The position numbers were made by a program, and so were the translations under genes. The notes beneath the pieces are model-generated. The model was not told the origin of the DNA. It worked only from the letters and a program-made list of their open reading frames with translations, and did not search any database. This document shows, in pieces, positions 36,429 to 49,296 of a stretch of DNA of 64,000 bases. Location of the stretch: the NCBI GenBank assembly GCA_029531795.1, contig JAPEIS010000005.1, forward strand, positions 1,300,001-1,364,000, given 5' to 3'. The DNA comes from Sclerotinia nivalis. Lineage: Eukaryota; Ascomycota; Leotiomycetes; Helotiales; Sclerotiniaceae. How positions within the stretch are numbered: position 1 is the first letter of the stretch; every line of letters starts with the position of its first letter.

Positions 36429-39076
36429 ATGGGGAAGAAAGTCAAATCCAAGGCCACCAAGGCCCATCAGGCTCAAGATAATGGTGGGAAATTGCAGGTC
36501 GCACGTCGTGTGTCTGGCTCAAAGAAAGGATCAATCTGGAAGCAACCAGAGAAGGTGTTTGTTCCTGCGATTCCAAATGAGATAAGTGCATGGGTTTGGC
36601 CTTCCTTACCTACTGTCACCACAGATGCTCAGCAACTCCAGAAATCACAAACTGGTGGTAGCTCCTCGAAGACTGCCAGTGATACTATAAAGATTGATAG
36701 TGGTAGTTCTGCCAAGTCTATCAGTATTCACACACATCCGGCTAAATTGGTCTCCGGTCCCAGTCTGGGGGGTCCGAATTCCAAACCATTTACGTTAAAG
36801 TATTATACCAGTAAGTCTGTACCTGCCAATGGATCCTCTTGGGAACATCCACCTCTTCCTTCCAAAGATAGCAGTATCAACTATGATACCTCTGAACTGG
36901 ATCTAGGATCATGGTTTACTGTACCTGAGAATGCAAAATGGTCTTCCCTTCCCATATGGGCCACTGAATCTACACTCCAACCAACTCTTCCATGGTGCAC
37001 CAAAAAAAGTGCAGTGGTTGTGCTCACTCCACCAGTTCGCTCAAGTCCGTGGGCTAAAGTATTAGCTACTGCTGCATTTCCGACACCTCCCAAACAAGGA
37101 AATTCTAATGGTGTTGTTGCAAACTTTGGTTGGGTTGTCGAACCTGAGGTCGTGATAGAGAAAGACCCTAATGAGCCAAATCCTTGGGCAAATATGATGG
37201 AAGAGATTTCCACAGGGCCAAAGGAGAAATTTCCTACCCTGGTCAACTGGCCTTTCACGGGTGAAAAGGATAGATTCAACAAGTTGGCTTCATTGGTATG
37301 ATATTTCGTTTACTGCACGAGAAACTCTAATCTGATTGCATACTCTAGGGATCTTTTGTTTTTAATTACAAGAATAATATCTTCAAGCAACCAAAGCATA
37401 ATCAAAATCAAAGCGCATTGATCAGATTACTTCAAGTGGAGGGTCCCAATGATATTCTTCTCAAATTGATATGGCAAAACCATAGCACTGCTTCTGCGTT
37501 ATGTCGAACTAGCCAGAGATCTTGGGATGTCTTAATGGGTATCACTGTAAGTTCCTTCTTATCAATGATATATTACATGACCACTAATGTTTCTAGGGTA
37601 TTTGGGATATCACTGGAGGCAATTTCGAAAATTGTGAAATACCAAGAGAGAAAAATAACTTTGAGGCAGCTGCCGCTGCAGTTGTTATTGTCACCCCTAC
37701 CAGAGATGGGAAGCCTATTAAGTACATTGATCAAATTAAAAACCTGAACAAGATGTGTAAGTCTTGTTCTTCATTCCTCTTTCCGAATCGGATCACTAAT
37801 CAATTCACTTTCTATCAGGTATTGCCATGCATAACTTCAGTGAATTCTTACAGAACATCCAATTTCATCATGTTCCTTTCCTCAGCACTCATATCCTCGC
37901 ATTAATTATCCCTGAAATGCGCAAACTCAGCGTTCTCGGCGTTTACAATTGTGAATTGATTCACCTTGGAGATGGTCAAGAGCTTCTCAACATCATCAAA
38001 CGTGATCGTCTTCGAGGTTGCGAGCATCAAGTCTCTCTAGACTTCTATCCGGCATATCATATCGGTCCTTACTCAACACATCAAGCCGGTGAGAAAAAAG
38101 GTGAACAAAGATTAGGAGAACAATACTCATATGGTGTTACTTGGGATGATCCTGGTATGGTGGTTGCTGATATTCGACTTGCAATTTGGCAAGAAGTGCA
38201 TGGTCTTATTCATCAGGCAAGAATTCAGGGTATTGATTTTGAATCAAAACACACAATGTTCAGACAATGGTTGGATAAATCACCTTGTTTGGCTGTGGAG
38301 AAAACTTTAAAGGTTCTCATGGATCCAAATGCTGGGATTGATCAAATTATTGTCCATGTTGCGTACAGAGAATTCCATGGTGATGTTCAGAAATTTCGAA
38401 AATCTGTACCTGGCAAAGTTGCTAACAAACCTGAGGGTTCCCAATGGTATATCACCACTTCTCTTTCCTCAATATTTTTCTCACTCATATATGATCAAAC
38501 TAACATCTCTTCTTTAGGATGGCGCAAGGCTTCAGATGTCCTAGTTGCGAACACGTACTTCCTGGAATTTGGTTTTCCTACCAAATGATTCGCAACTTCA
38601 AATTAAATAACCAAGACAATCCCACATGTCAAGCATGCAAATTATTCGACTATTTGAAGATGGAAGATGATCACTACAAACGGGAAAAACGTACCATCAT
38701 CAAAGCATGGTGTTGGGATCGCACACTCACCATACCCAACTCCCAAGTCATCGGAGATTGGAATACCAATAATCTTCTCAAATTCCTTCGTGTCTTCAAG
38801 CGTGAACCTCAAGGTTGTGATGTCAGAAAATTGGCAAGACAACTTGATAAGAGAAGAGAGTATGATGAGAGTATTCAAATTTTTCATGAAATTGACGAGG
38901 TGCAGAGACCTGTCAATCGTCAGGCTCTGGGTAGGAGAGGTGCTTATGGTATTAGGGCTGCTACTGTGCAGGATAAAGAGGCATATGAGGGTGGAAGAAT
39001 TCATAAGGAATGGGATTGCTTTAGGGAAGATCGTATTAATGCTCATGGTCAACCTGCTACCTTTAGAGGTTGGTAG
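36429..39076 (+). CDS. Conserved-looking 803-aa protein with paired CxxC motifs, function unknown
   Basis: Predicted CDS join(36429..37295, 37349..37546, 37597..37756, 37819..38446, 38518..39076), 803 aa. Introns are 53, 50, 62 and 71 nt with good splice signals and matching phases. Residues 1-290 are Ser/Pro/Trp-rich with recurring short motifs around W and P (SSWEHPPLPS, WSSLPIW, SPWAKVL, NPWANM) and look disordered with binding motifs. The central part (about 300-610) is folded-looking: GIWDITGGNFENCEIPRE, LGVYNCELIHLGDGQELLNI, VSLDFYPAYHIGPYS. The C-terminal part has C625/C628 and C655/C658, spaced like a zinc ribbon or treble clef. I do not recognise a named family. An RNA- or protein-binding scaffold is possible but unproven. 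Confidence 0.8.
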
Positions 39077-39419
39077 ATTGGCTGGCTTAATAGGTTTGAT
39101 GGGTGTTTACATTGCCTTGATCTTCGCTCGAGGGTACATTTTTCGGATACAAAACTACATATACATAGAAAAGCATCAAACTTTCAACAAATTTTCTTTT
39201 CGTTGGGCAAAACAGTTCTCAAGCTCAGCAACCAACACACAACACAGGGCTTGCACAGGAAAGACATCGACACATCTCGCAACTCCACTAACGCTATTTT
39301 CCTCAAACACACATTCCATCTATTTCTTTGGTTAATCAATGGGTTTGATTTACTTCAAACCAACCTCGTCACAACTATCTTCTATTCATAAAAACACTAA
39401 AACACGAATAAGTTTCTGA

Positions 39420-39775
39420 CTCTCTGGTTATCTATTTCTTTGGGTGGAATTTTTGAAAATTGGTGGATGCATGGAGTTTCTGGGCATATGGTTGTGAAGG
39501 GAGTTCAAACTTGCTGATATTAAGTTATCAGCATTAGTTTACTCATTCTGGGCTCTAGATGGATATTTATTTCTTTGGTTGGATTTTTATGGTTGGATTT
39601 CAAATGGCATAGAAGGAGTTCAGAGTTCAAGCTTGCGGGTATTAAGTTATTGGCGTTAGTTTACTCTTTCTGAATGGGATATTTTTATGAATGAATTCCT
39701 GCAAAGCACAAAGAAGGAGTTCAGACTTGCGGGTATTAAGTTATTGGCGTTAGTTTACTCTTTCTATCAGTTGGT
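39420..39775. repeat. Imperfect direct repeat, about 110-bp unit, three copies
   Basis: The segment GTATTAAGTTATTGGCGTTA and its flanks occurs at about 39496-39550 (diverged), 39611-39672 and 39712-39766. Between the copies, related TTATTTCTTTGG...GGATTTTTATGG sequence also recurs. Copies 2 and 3 are most alike. Confidence 0.85.
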
Positions 39776-41204
39776 TAAGATTTGAAATAGGATGCGATGG
39801 CATGCGATGGTTTCTTTGGTCTATGAAGATATTTTTCTTTTCTTTTCTTTTGACATCTTTTTGAGGTACTTCTTTTGCCGCCTTAATAAATACTAAATAC
39901 TACATACTAGTTTGCGAGTTTGAGTATATGGAAGTACATTGAGATACGTTTATGAAATTTGAGGTTGAGAATATATGTATGATGTGATGGTGATGTGATG
40001 AAAACCTCAACTCACTATAGCCTGGCTATTAATTGACATAAGTAAATTGACATATATTGAATATATATTGGAAACATTGCATCGGGTCTCATTCAAGATC
40101 TACATTCTACCTCGTCGACTTTTCAATTTATCTTCTCTCTGCTCTCTTTCCCTTTTTAACATTTATATAATATAATTCATCATCCATTTCTAATACTGGA
40201 TACTTAATATGATGTATCCTAACCCCGAATTCTCAATTCCTCATCTTCATCGAGATTACCTAATTTTTTAATTCTCTAGATCAAGATCCATCCTATTCCG
40301 GAGGACAAGATTCAACACCTGTATGCGGTGTCCTTTACGAATCTCCAGCTCTTTTATTTAATTATTAGAGTCTGCAGAGCTAAGTTTGAATTATTTGATG
40401 GAGTTGTGGTGATTGGAAGAGGAAGAGGTATCCGATCGCGATGTTTTTTTGCTTCCGAGTTGGTTGATGGCAAAGGCTAGATCTCGGTTTTTTTGATAAT
40501 TGTATTATCGGATTGTATTTTCTATAATATTACTTTTATTACGAAATAGAGGATAATATTATTATTTACAATAATATATTATAAAATCATTTTCAAGATC
40601 CTTTTGGGGTATCGGGTGTGATTTATCAAATTCGGTTTTAAGGTTTAAACTTTACTTTCTTTGATTTGAATCAAAACAACAACAATTTATATATTTGGAG
40701 GAGTTGTATGGAATGATTTGAGTTAATAATGTATCTGTTATAGAATTCGGTGGAGGATATATTATATACAGGATTGGGGTATCTTGTAGGATTAATATCC
40801 TTATGGTTTGGAGGGTTCTATGAAGTCGATATTAGGCAAGGTATGATTGTTAGGAAGTTATGAATAGGGTAAAGAGTTGATATAAAGGAAGGTTGTTTGG
40901 ATTTGATTGATAGAGGGATCGGATTTGGAAAATCATGAGTGTAATGCTTTGATTGGTATTTTTATCTTTATATGTGATGCTGTATAGAGATCAGGCTTTA
41001 CTTTTTAGTATTAATTTTCATTTCTTTTATCAAAAATATATATAAATCTGTATGTTATTTAGATAGTATTACCTATAGCTATCTGTTAAAAGCTCGATTG
41101 AACTCTTAACCGTCCTAGATAGTCTTTGACTCAGTGTGGACGTTAATTAAATCAATCAATCAATCAATCAATCCATCCTATTCCAATCCCAGAAATTCTT
41201 CTCC

Positions 41205-41345
41205 ATTTTCCCTTCTCCTTTCCCTTCTCCTTTCCCTTCTCCTTTCCCTTCTCCTTTCCCTTCTCCTTCTCCTTTCCCTTCTCCTTTCCCTCTTCCTTTT
41301 CCCTTCTCCTTTCCCTCTTCCCTCTTCCCTTTTTATCCCTTTTTC
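41205..41345. repeat. (TTCTCCTTTCCC)n pyrimidine repeat
   Basis: Tandem TTCTCCTTTCCC units with length variants, almost free of purines on the plus strand. Confidence 0.9.
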
Positions 41346-41367
41346 TTTTCTTTCTATACCCTCCCCC

Positions 41368-41470
41368 CTCTATATCTCTCTCTATATCTCTCTCTATATC
41401 TCTCTCTATATCTCTCTCTATATCTCTCTCTATATCTCTCTCTATATCTCTCTCTATATCTCTCTTTATA
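41368..41470. repeat. (CTCTCTCTATAT)n repeat, 12-bp unit
   Basis: Seven to eight near-perfect 12-bp copies of CTCTCTCTATAT, ending in a degenerate TTTATAT zone. Confidence 0.9.
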
Positions 41471-41586
41471 TTTTCTCATTTATATCTTCCTATTTATATA
41501 TTTTCTTCCATATCTCTCATTATATCTTTCCATTTATATCCTCCTCTATATATCTTCCCCCTTTACATTTCCTTATTCCCTTATGC

Positions 41587-41836
41587 CTCAATCCTATATC
41601 CTTTTTAAATCTTCACCAAATCCAATCCTAATATCTACACCCAATCTCCTCACAACCCCCCTTCCCTTCTATCTCAACCCTATATCCTTTTTAAATCTTC
41701 ACCAAATCCAACCCTAATATCTACACCCAATCTCCTCACAACCCCCCTTCCCTTCTATCTCAACCCTATATCCTTTTTAAATCTTCACCAAATCCAACCC
41801 TAATATCTACACCCAATCTCCTCACAACCCCCTTCC
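41587..41836. repeat. 86-bp tandem repeat, about three copies
   Basis: CCTATATCCTTTTTAAATCT starts at 41593, 41679 and 41765, an exact 86-bp period. Copies differ at single positions. A degenerate further copy may begin near 41893. Confidence 0.93.
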
Positions 41837-42263
41837 CTCCTTCCCCCTCTACATCCTCCCACCTCTTCCCCCTCTCTCCCCCACCATCTCAATCCCATAT
41901 CCTTTCCAAATCCCTTCAACAATCCCTCAAACAATCCGAATATCCACCCTATAATCCAAACCAACCAACTCGCAAATCTCAAAAGCCAAATTTCCCATCC
42001 GAGACCCCAATCCCCATTCAACATCTCTTACTCAACCCCCCAACTCTCCATCCATACAAAACCATAAAATCTCCCATCGAATCTCTACTTCAATTCCAAT
42101 CTTCATTCAAACTCAGCCCAGCTCTCCACATATACAAAACCATCAAATCCTCTATTCCAACCCCCAATCTCCCAACCCCTAAACCCCCTACCTCCCATCC
42201 AAATCCATCGCCAGCTTTCCACATACACAAAACTATCAAATCTCCTCCGTATACCATCATCTT

Positions 42264-42264
<1 letters not shown>

Positions 42265-42284
<20 letters not shown>
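42265..42284. repeat. Poly-A tract of 20
   Basis: Twenty consecutive A residues in the plus strand at the end of the pyrimidine-rich block, before an AT-rich segment. Confidence 0.95.
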
Positions 42285-42294
<10 letters not shown>

Positions 42295-42349
42295 CCTTAA
42301 ATAATAATAAAGTTTAATATTTGTATTTATAGAAGTTGTATTTGATATT

Positions 42350-42360
<11 letters not shown>

Positions 42361-42385
<25 letters not shown>
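42361..42385. repeat. (AT)n dinucleotide repeat
   Basis: About twelve AT units, followed by a purine-poor plus strand. Confidence 0.95.
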
Positions 42386-42552
42386 CATCTCGGAATGGGA
42401 ATTTTCTCTCTTCTTTTCCTTCTTCTCTTCTTTTCCTTCTTCTCTTCATCTCCCTCCCCTCTTCATCTCCCTCCCCTCTCCATTTCCCCCTCTTCTCCCT
42501 CCCTTCTTCATCTCCCTACCCTTCCCTTCCCTTTCCCCTTCAACTCCTCATT

Positions 42553-42665
42553 CCCTCCAAAGCACATCATTCCCCCCCTCCAAAGTATATCACTCCCCCC
42601 TCCAAAGCACATCACTCCCCCCTCCAAAGTATATCACTCCCTCCCTCCAAAACACATCACCCCCT
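42553..42665. repeat. 22-24-bp tandem repeat, five copies
   Basis: Units beginning CCCTCCAAAG start at 42553, 42576, 42598, 42620 and 42644; the interior alternates between CACATCA and TATATCA. Confidence 0.9.
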
Positions 42666-43461
42666 CCCCCTCCCCTTCTCTCCTCCTCACTCCCCACCAA
42701 ACCTCAACCCTCAACCCTCAAACCATTAACTTATCATTAATACCCAAAAATCATAACCAAAACACTCCACCTACTCCTACTATATATACCAAACAACCAA
42801 CCAACCTATCCCAAACAAATAAAAACCGAACCCATCTCAATTTCAATACTATGTATTATTCCTCCAATTTCATTTGTACATCACATACACATTTATACAT
42901 CAAGATATTTAAATTTTATACCTCCTTCCCCACGCTGGCGCGCATCTTCGTCGTTATCCAAACAGCTATATACCTAGTCCAAGGCACTATTCTCCATGAC
43001 TATCATTTATCAAAGATTCATATTCTCAAGCTTCCGGAATTCATACAAAAGTATTCAAATGGATATCTTAATCATAAAATTGGTAGGAAACTACCTAATA
43101 CCTAGTACCAATGATATAAACATGATAGAAAAAAGAAGAACCCAAGATTTCGTGGAGAACATCAAAATACATTATGCAAAATCCTTCTCATTCCCTTGGT
43201 ATCCTAAATGATGAGTACTGGTGGTACTATTCCGCAGCCATTCTGCTAATATTTCCGTACCCATTCCTGCTAATATTTTCCCTTCCACTAATCCATTTCC
43301 TAGTTGTCCTGATTCATAAAACAAATTCATCCTGAAAATGTGGTCTCATCTGCCTCCTTCATATTGATAATCATCCGAAATCCTTCAGTAGAACCAATTT
43401 TTCACGGCATATCATAAAATAACGACGTCTTCAACTCCCACTCAAACCCCATAACAAACAT

Positions 43462-44456
43462 TTATGCAAATCTCGGAGCCGAAGTAGCCCTTAATGGTAA
43501 TTGTCTATCCAAAGATTTAAAGGCCATTGTTCTCGGTGTAAAAGGATGTTTCAAAAGATCTGCACTTTGTGACATATCCTGCATTTCCCATGGTGTTTCC
43601 GGCTCCGGAGAATCCGTCATCTTTACTCTCTTTCTAGCTTTGTTTGTTGATACAAGGTTATCTTCTAGATCGAGCGCATTGATTGAACGTTCCAGGCGTG
43701 AAGGGATGAGAGAATGAATACCGAGGATTGTATTGGCTAAGTAGACGACCCTAATTATTTGTTAAATTTGGAATGTGATGGGATGAAATTGTAGAGACAT
43801 ACATCATAAAAACTGTAACGGCAAAAGTTCCCTTAGCCAATTGACAATAATGCTCATTTCCAGTTGGTCTAGCATATGAACAACTCTTCGCAATATACCA
43901 AGCTACATTACTTGGATGTTTTGGATCAGTATGATCTGGTCCGGCTTGTCCGTATATACTGACAATCCAACAGACTGTAAGAAGTCCATTGATAATAGTC
44001 GAGAGGAGAGGATACCAAACGTGCATAATAAACATGACCACTTTGCAAAGTTGGATGAACATAGAAAGAACGGAAATTCCGACATTGAAATTTTGCAATC
44101 TATAAAATAGAGATTATTCAGTTAGCTTTGTTTTCATCTCAAATACTTCTCTCATCTATCGCATCTCATCCCATACGACGAAGAAATAAAACTTACGTCT
44201 GACTCCAAACAAAAGCAATCTTTGGTAGTGGTCGATAGTTCGCATAAGCATATAGAATCTCAGCTGGACTACTATTAAATCCATTATCATAACCAATTTG
44301 CCATAAATTCGTTCGATACAAATCAGGATCTGCGATACCGAACATGACAAGTGCTGCGATTGTACCAGCAAGTTCGATTACATTGAGCCAAATGATAACT
44401 TTAGGAAATTTCCATTTGCGCTTCATAATTGGTGAGGAAAGCCATCCGAATGCCAT
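43462..44456 (-). CDS. Four-helix membrane protein, function unknown
   Basis: Predicted CDS complement(43462..43750, 43803..44099, 44197..44456), 281 aa. Introns are 52 and 99 nt with GTATGT and GTAAGT donors. Hydrophobic segments lie at about residues 20-40 (VIIWLNVIELAGTIAALVMF), 92-113, 117-138 and 170-195. The loop before the last helix holds three cysteines (CSYARPTGNEHYC and CWIV in helix 3). The C-terminal 80 residues are hydrophilic with Ser/Thr/Pro and basic patches (KARKRVKMTDSPEPE). The topology resembles fungal MARVEL-like four-helix proteins but no diagnostic motif was found. The start ATG is followed by AFGWLSSP, a short amphipathic N-terminus. No operon-like context. Function unknown. 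Confidence 0.75.
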
Positions 44457-46555
44457 GATGAAGATGTAAGTTATTGCGGATCGAGAAGAGGATAAGGTGT
44501 AGGATTATCGTAACACGATGATATTATAGATTGATGAATAGGCTGGATAGATATACTTTGGTCCGAGTTTGCGTAATTATATGAGTCAATCGCCAGCGAT
44601 CAAGTAATGTATGTGATTATATTGTATTTCCTTCGCTGTCGATCTCACATTGATAACACCAGAAAGCAAGAGTCATCTGCTCAAGAAAGTATCGTAGATA
44701 GAAATCTTTCTTGATGAGCTTATGAACGGACCGGCTGCCCATAATTTATTAATATAACGGACTACGGGAAGGCACATTATGCGTGTGTATGGAGTGCAAG
44801 GTGTGAAGGAGGGGAGGGAAGAACTCAACCTGCCAATGAGAAAGTGATAAGAAGAGATATTTTTAAGCGCTGAGCCTGCATATTGATGTGAAAAGTTGAG
44901 AATGGAACCAATGAAATTGCGGGGATGAGGCTTTTTGAGGTGAAAAGTAAGAACTAGATCATATTAGGAAATAGTCGAATGTGGATTAGATGTCGATTGT
45001 GGGATGAGAAGATTTAAGTGGTTGCTATTAGTACCATTAGTGGATAAAGGACTGAATACCCGGAGCTAATCGGTACTTTTAGTTAGTGTGTTGATGCACG
45101 GCCTGGAAATCTTACATTTACGATTTATTGAAATCTCTCTTCCAAGCATTGCCGCATGCACGATGAGGCTAGCAATATAATTTGAAATCGAACATTTTTC
45201 CATTAGCATTTATGTACTACTGCTTCATTGGATCCATTTATATATCCTCCGAGGGGTAGAGGGGTTAATGGCATGTTGTTCGTACTATCATGACTGCCAT
45301 TGACTGCTCTATTTTAGTTTCATAGATTGTGTAGTTAGTCTCTATGAATACCTCAGACATCCATACCCCATATAGTCGGCGCTCCCCCTAGCACCTTCTT
45401 TCCTCCTTCGTAGAATATCATCATATTACCAAAACCCCCTACCACATTATGATACTTCCACACATCCACACATCCACACATCCAACTCCCCACACCACCA
45501 AAAAATATCTCCCTCCCCTTCCACCTCCTCTCCCCCTCTAGAAAACACACCCATCCAAATCCCCCCAACTCCTCCACATACTTCCAACCCACCAAATACC
45601 CAACACTCTATAAACATCTCAGCACAACCATCAATATCGATTCCTTTAATAACCTTATAGAAATTAAATATACAAGATGGATATCTAATACTCATCCTGC
45701 TATTCTGTACGGGTGGTAGAAGTTTAAGGATAGTGTTAGGATGTATATTGAATGAGGGGGGTTTATTGGGGGGATATGTATATGGATCTTGTGAGGGAAG
45801 CGAGGGAAAGGGTGGTCTGGTATGTAATCCTATTTCAATTTATCCATTCATCCATCCATCCATTCATCCTCACTCAAAACCATACCTCTCATCAATCCAT
45901 CCATCCATCTATTACTCCTCACCCAAAAAAAATACAACTCACATTCTCATTCACACTCTCATTCCCATATCATTCTCCATATCATTAAAAAAAGAATTGT
46001 CATTTCACACTACACCCACAAGTACTTATCATATCATATCATTTTCAAATATGCGCACACAAGAACCAACCACCCATCCCCCACCCCATCCCCATCATTC
46101 CCAAATCTATCCCATCCCATTCCATCCATTCAAATAAGAAAGATCCCATGGTCAGGTCAGGTCAACCCAATAACATCCATCTGAAATATCATATATATAT
46201 CGCCCCAACATTGCTATTGGACAATATATGCTCATACGCATTGCATTGGTATAAAACCCCATCGTATAACCCCAATTCCATCCCCATTCTTGACATGGAT
46301 TCCCCAAATTTCGCCTGCGGTAGATACGATAAACCCATCCGTCCAAAAAAGATCGCCAATCACAATTCCCAACCCCAACCCCAAAGGCCAACCATATTTC
46401 ATTTCCCACCCTACACCATACGCAATTCATATGAGAACCATCCTACCATCCATCCATTCCCTAAAACTCCTAACAACAATAAACTCCGACGCTTGAAACA
46501 TAATATAATACTATACTTAAAATACCCAAAGCCTTGAATAGCCCTTAAGAAGTCA
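44457..46555. other. Intergenic interval with CATC repeats
   Basis: Two-kb stretch with the promoter of the four-helix protein gene on the left and the 3' flank of the sugar transporter on the right. Simple CATC/CATT repeats occupy about 45841-45915 and CCAC/CACA-rich pieces 45450-45600. Frames here reflect low-complexity composition. Confidence 0.4.
45841..45915. repeat. Degenerate (CATC)n tract
   Basis: Several runs of CATC/CATT tetranucleotides on the plus strand interrupted by CTCACTCAAAACC. Confidence 0.75.
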
Positions 46556-48473
46556 TTAATAACTCAAATCAACATCTCCTAATCCCGCAATGATTTTATC
46601 TTCCTCTGACATCGTACCCTCACTTCCCGTTGCACTTGCACTTGTACCCGTTCGTCTTCTCGGTTCTTCTTGAGTAGCGAGTTGTAGTTGTAATTGAATT
46701 CCACTTGCAGATGCACCTTCATCCCTCATCTCCTGGAAACTCCAACTAGGTTCAAAGTTATTACTATTCCAAGCATGTTCAACTCGTTCATATAACTCAT
46801 CAATCTGCTCAAGACTGATCTTGCTCGTCTCATAAACCATTCCCCAAACGAATATAAAAGCAATCACACAAAAGCAAGCCCAAAGGAAGAATATCTTTGC
46901 TTGAAGATTTGTATAACCGGGTCCGCTGCTGGTCATATATGGAACGCTATAAGCGATGGCGAAATTAAGAAGCCAATTCGAAGCCGTGGAGATCGACATT
47001 GACTTTGCTCGAACCTTTAATGGGAAGATTTCTGATGTGACGACCCAAACGACTGGTCCCCAGGATGAACCGAAAAAGAAGATGAAGAAGCAAACGAATA
47101 CGATGATTACTATGTTCACAGCTCTCGCCTCTTCTTGTGCTGCAGTACCAACAGCTGCGATCAAGAAATGAGAAATTGCCATTCCTGCTGAACCTACCAT
47201 GAGAAGACGACGTCGACCTAATGATTCGACTAAAATCATACCGGGAAGAGTTGAGACGGTGTTTACTATGTTGGTAATAAGTTGAATAACGTAAGGTGAC
47301 GAAATTCCGACATTCTTGAAGAAAGTCGTACCACTATAAAGAGCTAATCAGTCACTGCATATTTTAACGGACGTGAATGATGCAACAGTAACATTAATGA
47401 TACTCACTAGTAGAAGATAAAGTTCTATCCAACTTATTAGCAATTTATATTTACAATTAGGAGGAATATACGTACACATCCAGTCAATTGTTGAAGCATT
47501 TGTAGGACACAACCTGTTAGAAGTCGACGCCCAAGATGCGGCGAGCCTAAGAAAATATCTTTATATGATGATGAACCTAGGCTCAACTCATATTCATGAT
47601 TTGCTTCAATCTCGGCCAGTTCTTCTACCAAAGCAGGATGTGTGATGTCAAGGCGACGAAGACGACTTAGTGATGAGGCAGCAGCCTGATGTTGACCACG
47701 TTTAATGAGATATCGAGGTGTTTCGGGTAACAAAGCAAGGCCAAGGAAGAGGATGCCTGCCCAAACGAATTGTATCGAAAAAGGAATCCGAAAGGCATTC
47801 GGTCCATCAATACCTTCAGTAAATATGTTGACAACGGCCGCGAGAAGAATTCCACAAGTGATGGCGAGTTGATATGCGCATACCAGAGTTCCTCGAATCC
47901 ATTTTGGCGACATCTCTGATTGATACAAAGGAACGAGAACAGATATAATTCCAACACCTAAGCCCGCAAAGAATCTAGATGATTTTCAGTCATCTCTCTA
48001 TGATATATTCGAAACAATGCAACATACCTTCCAGCTATGAGCATCGGAATATGCATTGCAGCAGTCTGCAGTGCCACCCCAATACAAAATATACCGACAG
48101 CGATGATGAGAGATATTCTTCGTCCAATATGATCACCCATAGGCGCTGCAAGTAATGCTCCGAGGAATGTCCCTGCACTCAGTATTGCTACGACTTGGGC
48201 AGATTGACTAGGCGATATAGATAATTCATTGTCGGTCGGATCAACGTAACCGGTCGAGAATTGTTGGCGAAAGGCACGCATTGCTACTACTCCAGATATT
48301 GTACTGACCATGTCAGCTTTCACTCAAGTCGTGATTATCTCCACCACCAATACTCACCCAGTATCATAACCGAATAAGAGTCCTCCTGTCGCGACAAATA
48401 ATCCTATCATTATAGCCGGCGCAGAAGAGCCGGCAACATTATCGGGTTTGTGCCAGGCCATGGCTATGGCCAT
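46556..48473 (-). CDS. MFS sugar transporter with a 17-nt micro-exon
   Basis: Predicted CDS complement(46556..47333, 47408..47424, 47476..47974, 48028..48303, 48358..48473), 561 aa. Phases match at all joins. The 17-nt exon encodes NFIFY plus part of the next codon and restores GCNFIFYYGTTFFKNVGISS, a strongly conserved stretch of helix 7. Other hallmarks: GGLLFGYDTGTISG in helix 1, GDHIGRRIS, PLYQSEMSPKWIRGTLV (sugar transporter signature), LPETPRYLIKRG, SLGRRRLLM and YETSKISLEQIDELYE. Twelve membrane helices and a cytosolic Ser/Gln-rich tail are expected. Intact relatives are proton symporters or facilitators for hexoses at the plasma membrane; the specific sugar cannot be read from sequence. 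Start chosen at 48473; M5 is an alternative. Confidence 0.92.
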
Positions 48474-49296
48474 GGTAAATTAGAAGTGGTCGTCAGGTCG
48501 GCGTAGTAAATCAATGAACGTTCGAGTATATGAGGATGGATTCGATGTAAGTCGTTGATGATCACCGGATTTTCGAATATGGAAATTGGCATGCCCATTG
48601 GACGATGAACAATCTTAGGCCGATGCAAGCTCTGAGAAGCATTCCCTTGTTTCCAGTACAATTCAGCACGTGGTTAAAGGATCGATGGATGGTGATTGAG
48701 AAGGCAAGCGCACGAGATGGAGGGGGTTGGAAATGAACCGGTCGGACAGTATTGGGGAGAGGACTGCTGACAATGAATGAAGATGTTCGACCTAGAAATT
48801 TAAGGGTGTGGGGAAAGGGATTGTCGTGGAAGGAATCGAATGATAGACAAGATTGGGATTTTGGGGAAGTCGACGGGGGGGAGGGTACGGGGGGGGGGGA
48901 TGAGTGTAACCCCAGCCAGGCTTTAACGGCACGAATAGCGCGTTGAGCTTTTTTTGAGAGAAACGGAAAGCTGAATGAAGTTGTGGTAGTCACTGGTGGT
49001 GCAAAAGAGTTTATTATGGGTGTGTGCCACTTTAGACTAAGAAGAAATCGGTTACTCTTTTTTTCACCTGTCACAATGTAGGCTTCAAATGATTTAAAAG
49101 GGAAGAGAATAAAAGAGAAAAAAGAGTCATGTTAGAGGAGAAAAGAAATATGCATTCATGTGGCGTAGAAGTTGTAAGTGGAAGTTGGGGTAAAAGTATG
49201 AAAGTTGGAAGTGAAGGGTGAATTATAGATAGAGTATACCTAGTAGTGAATGAATGTGAAGAGTAGTAGTCAGCGGTAGGTAATCCTGGTATGAGA

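Larger units (their letters stand above)
39077..43461. repeat. 4.4-kb repeat-rich, pyrimidine-skewed interval
   Basis: Begins with three imperfect copies of an approximately 110-bp unit (39420-39775), passes through AT-rich sequence (40480-41130), then enters 1.6 kb of C/T-rich plus strand (about 41160-42800) built of nested simple repeats. The long frames here (for example 41134-41631 and 42350-43105) are products of repeat composition. Residual sequence before 43462 is the 3' flank of the minus-strand membrane protein gene. Confidence 0.6.

Noticed and set aside
41134..41631. 165-codon + frame rich in Leu/Ser and ISLY repeats
   Set aside because: It is the translation of CTT/CCT and CTCTATAT simple repeats, with no domain or codon signal.
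42350..43105. 251-codon + frame, Pro/Ser/His-rich
   Set aside because: It runs across the AT repeat and the 22-24-bp tandem repeat; composition explains it.
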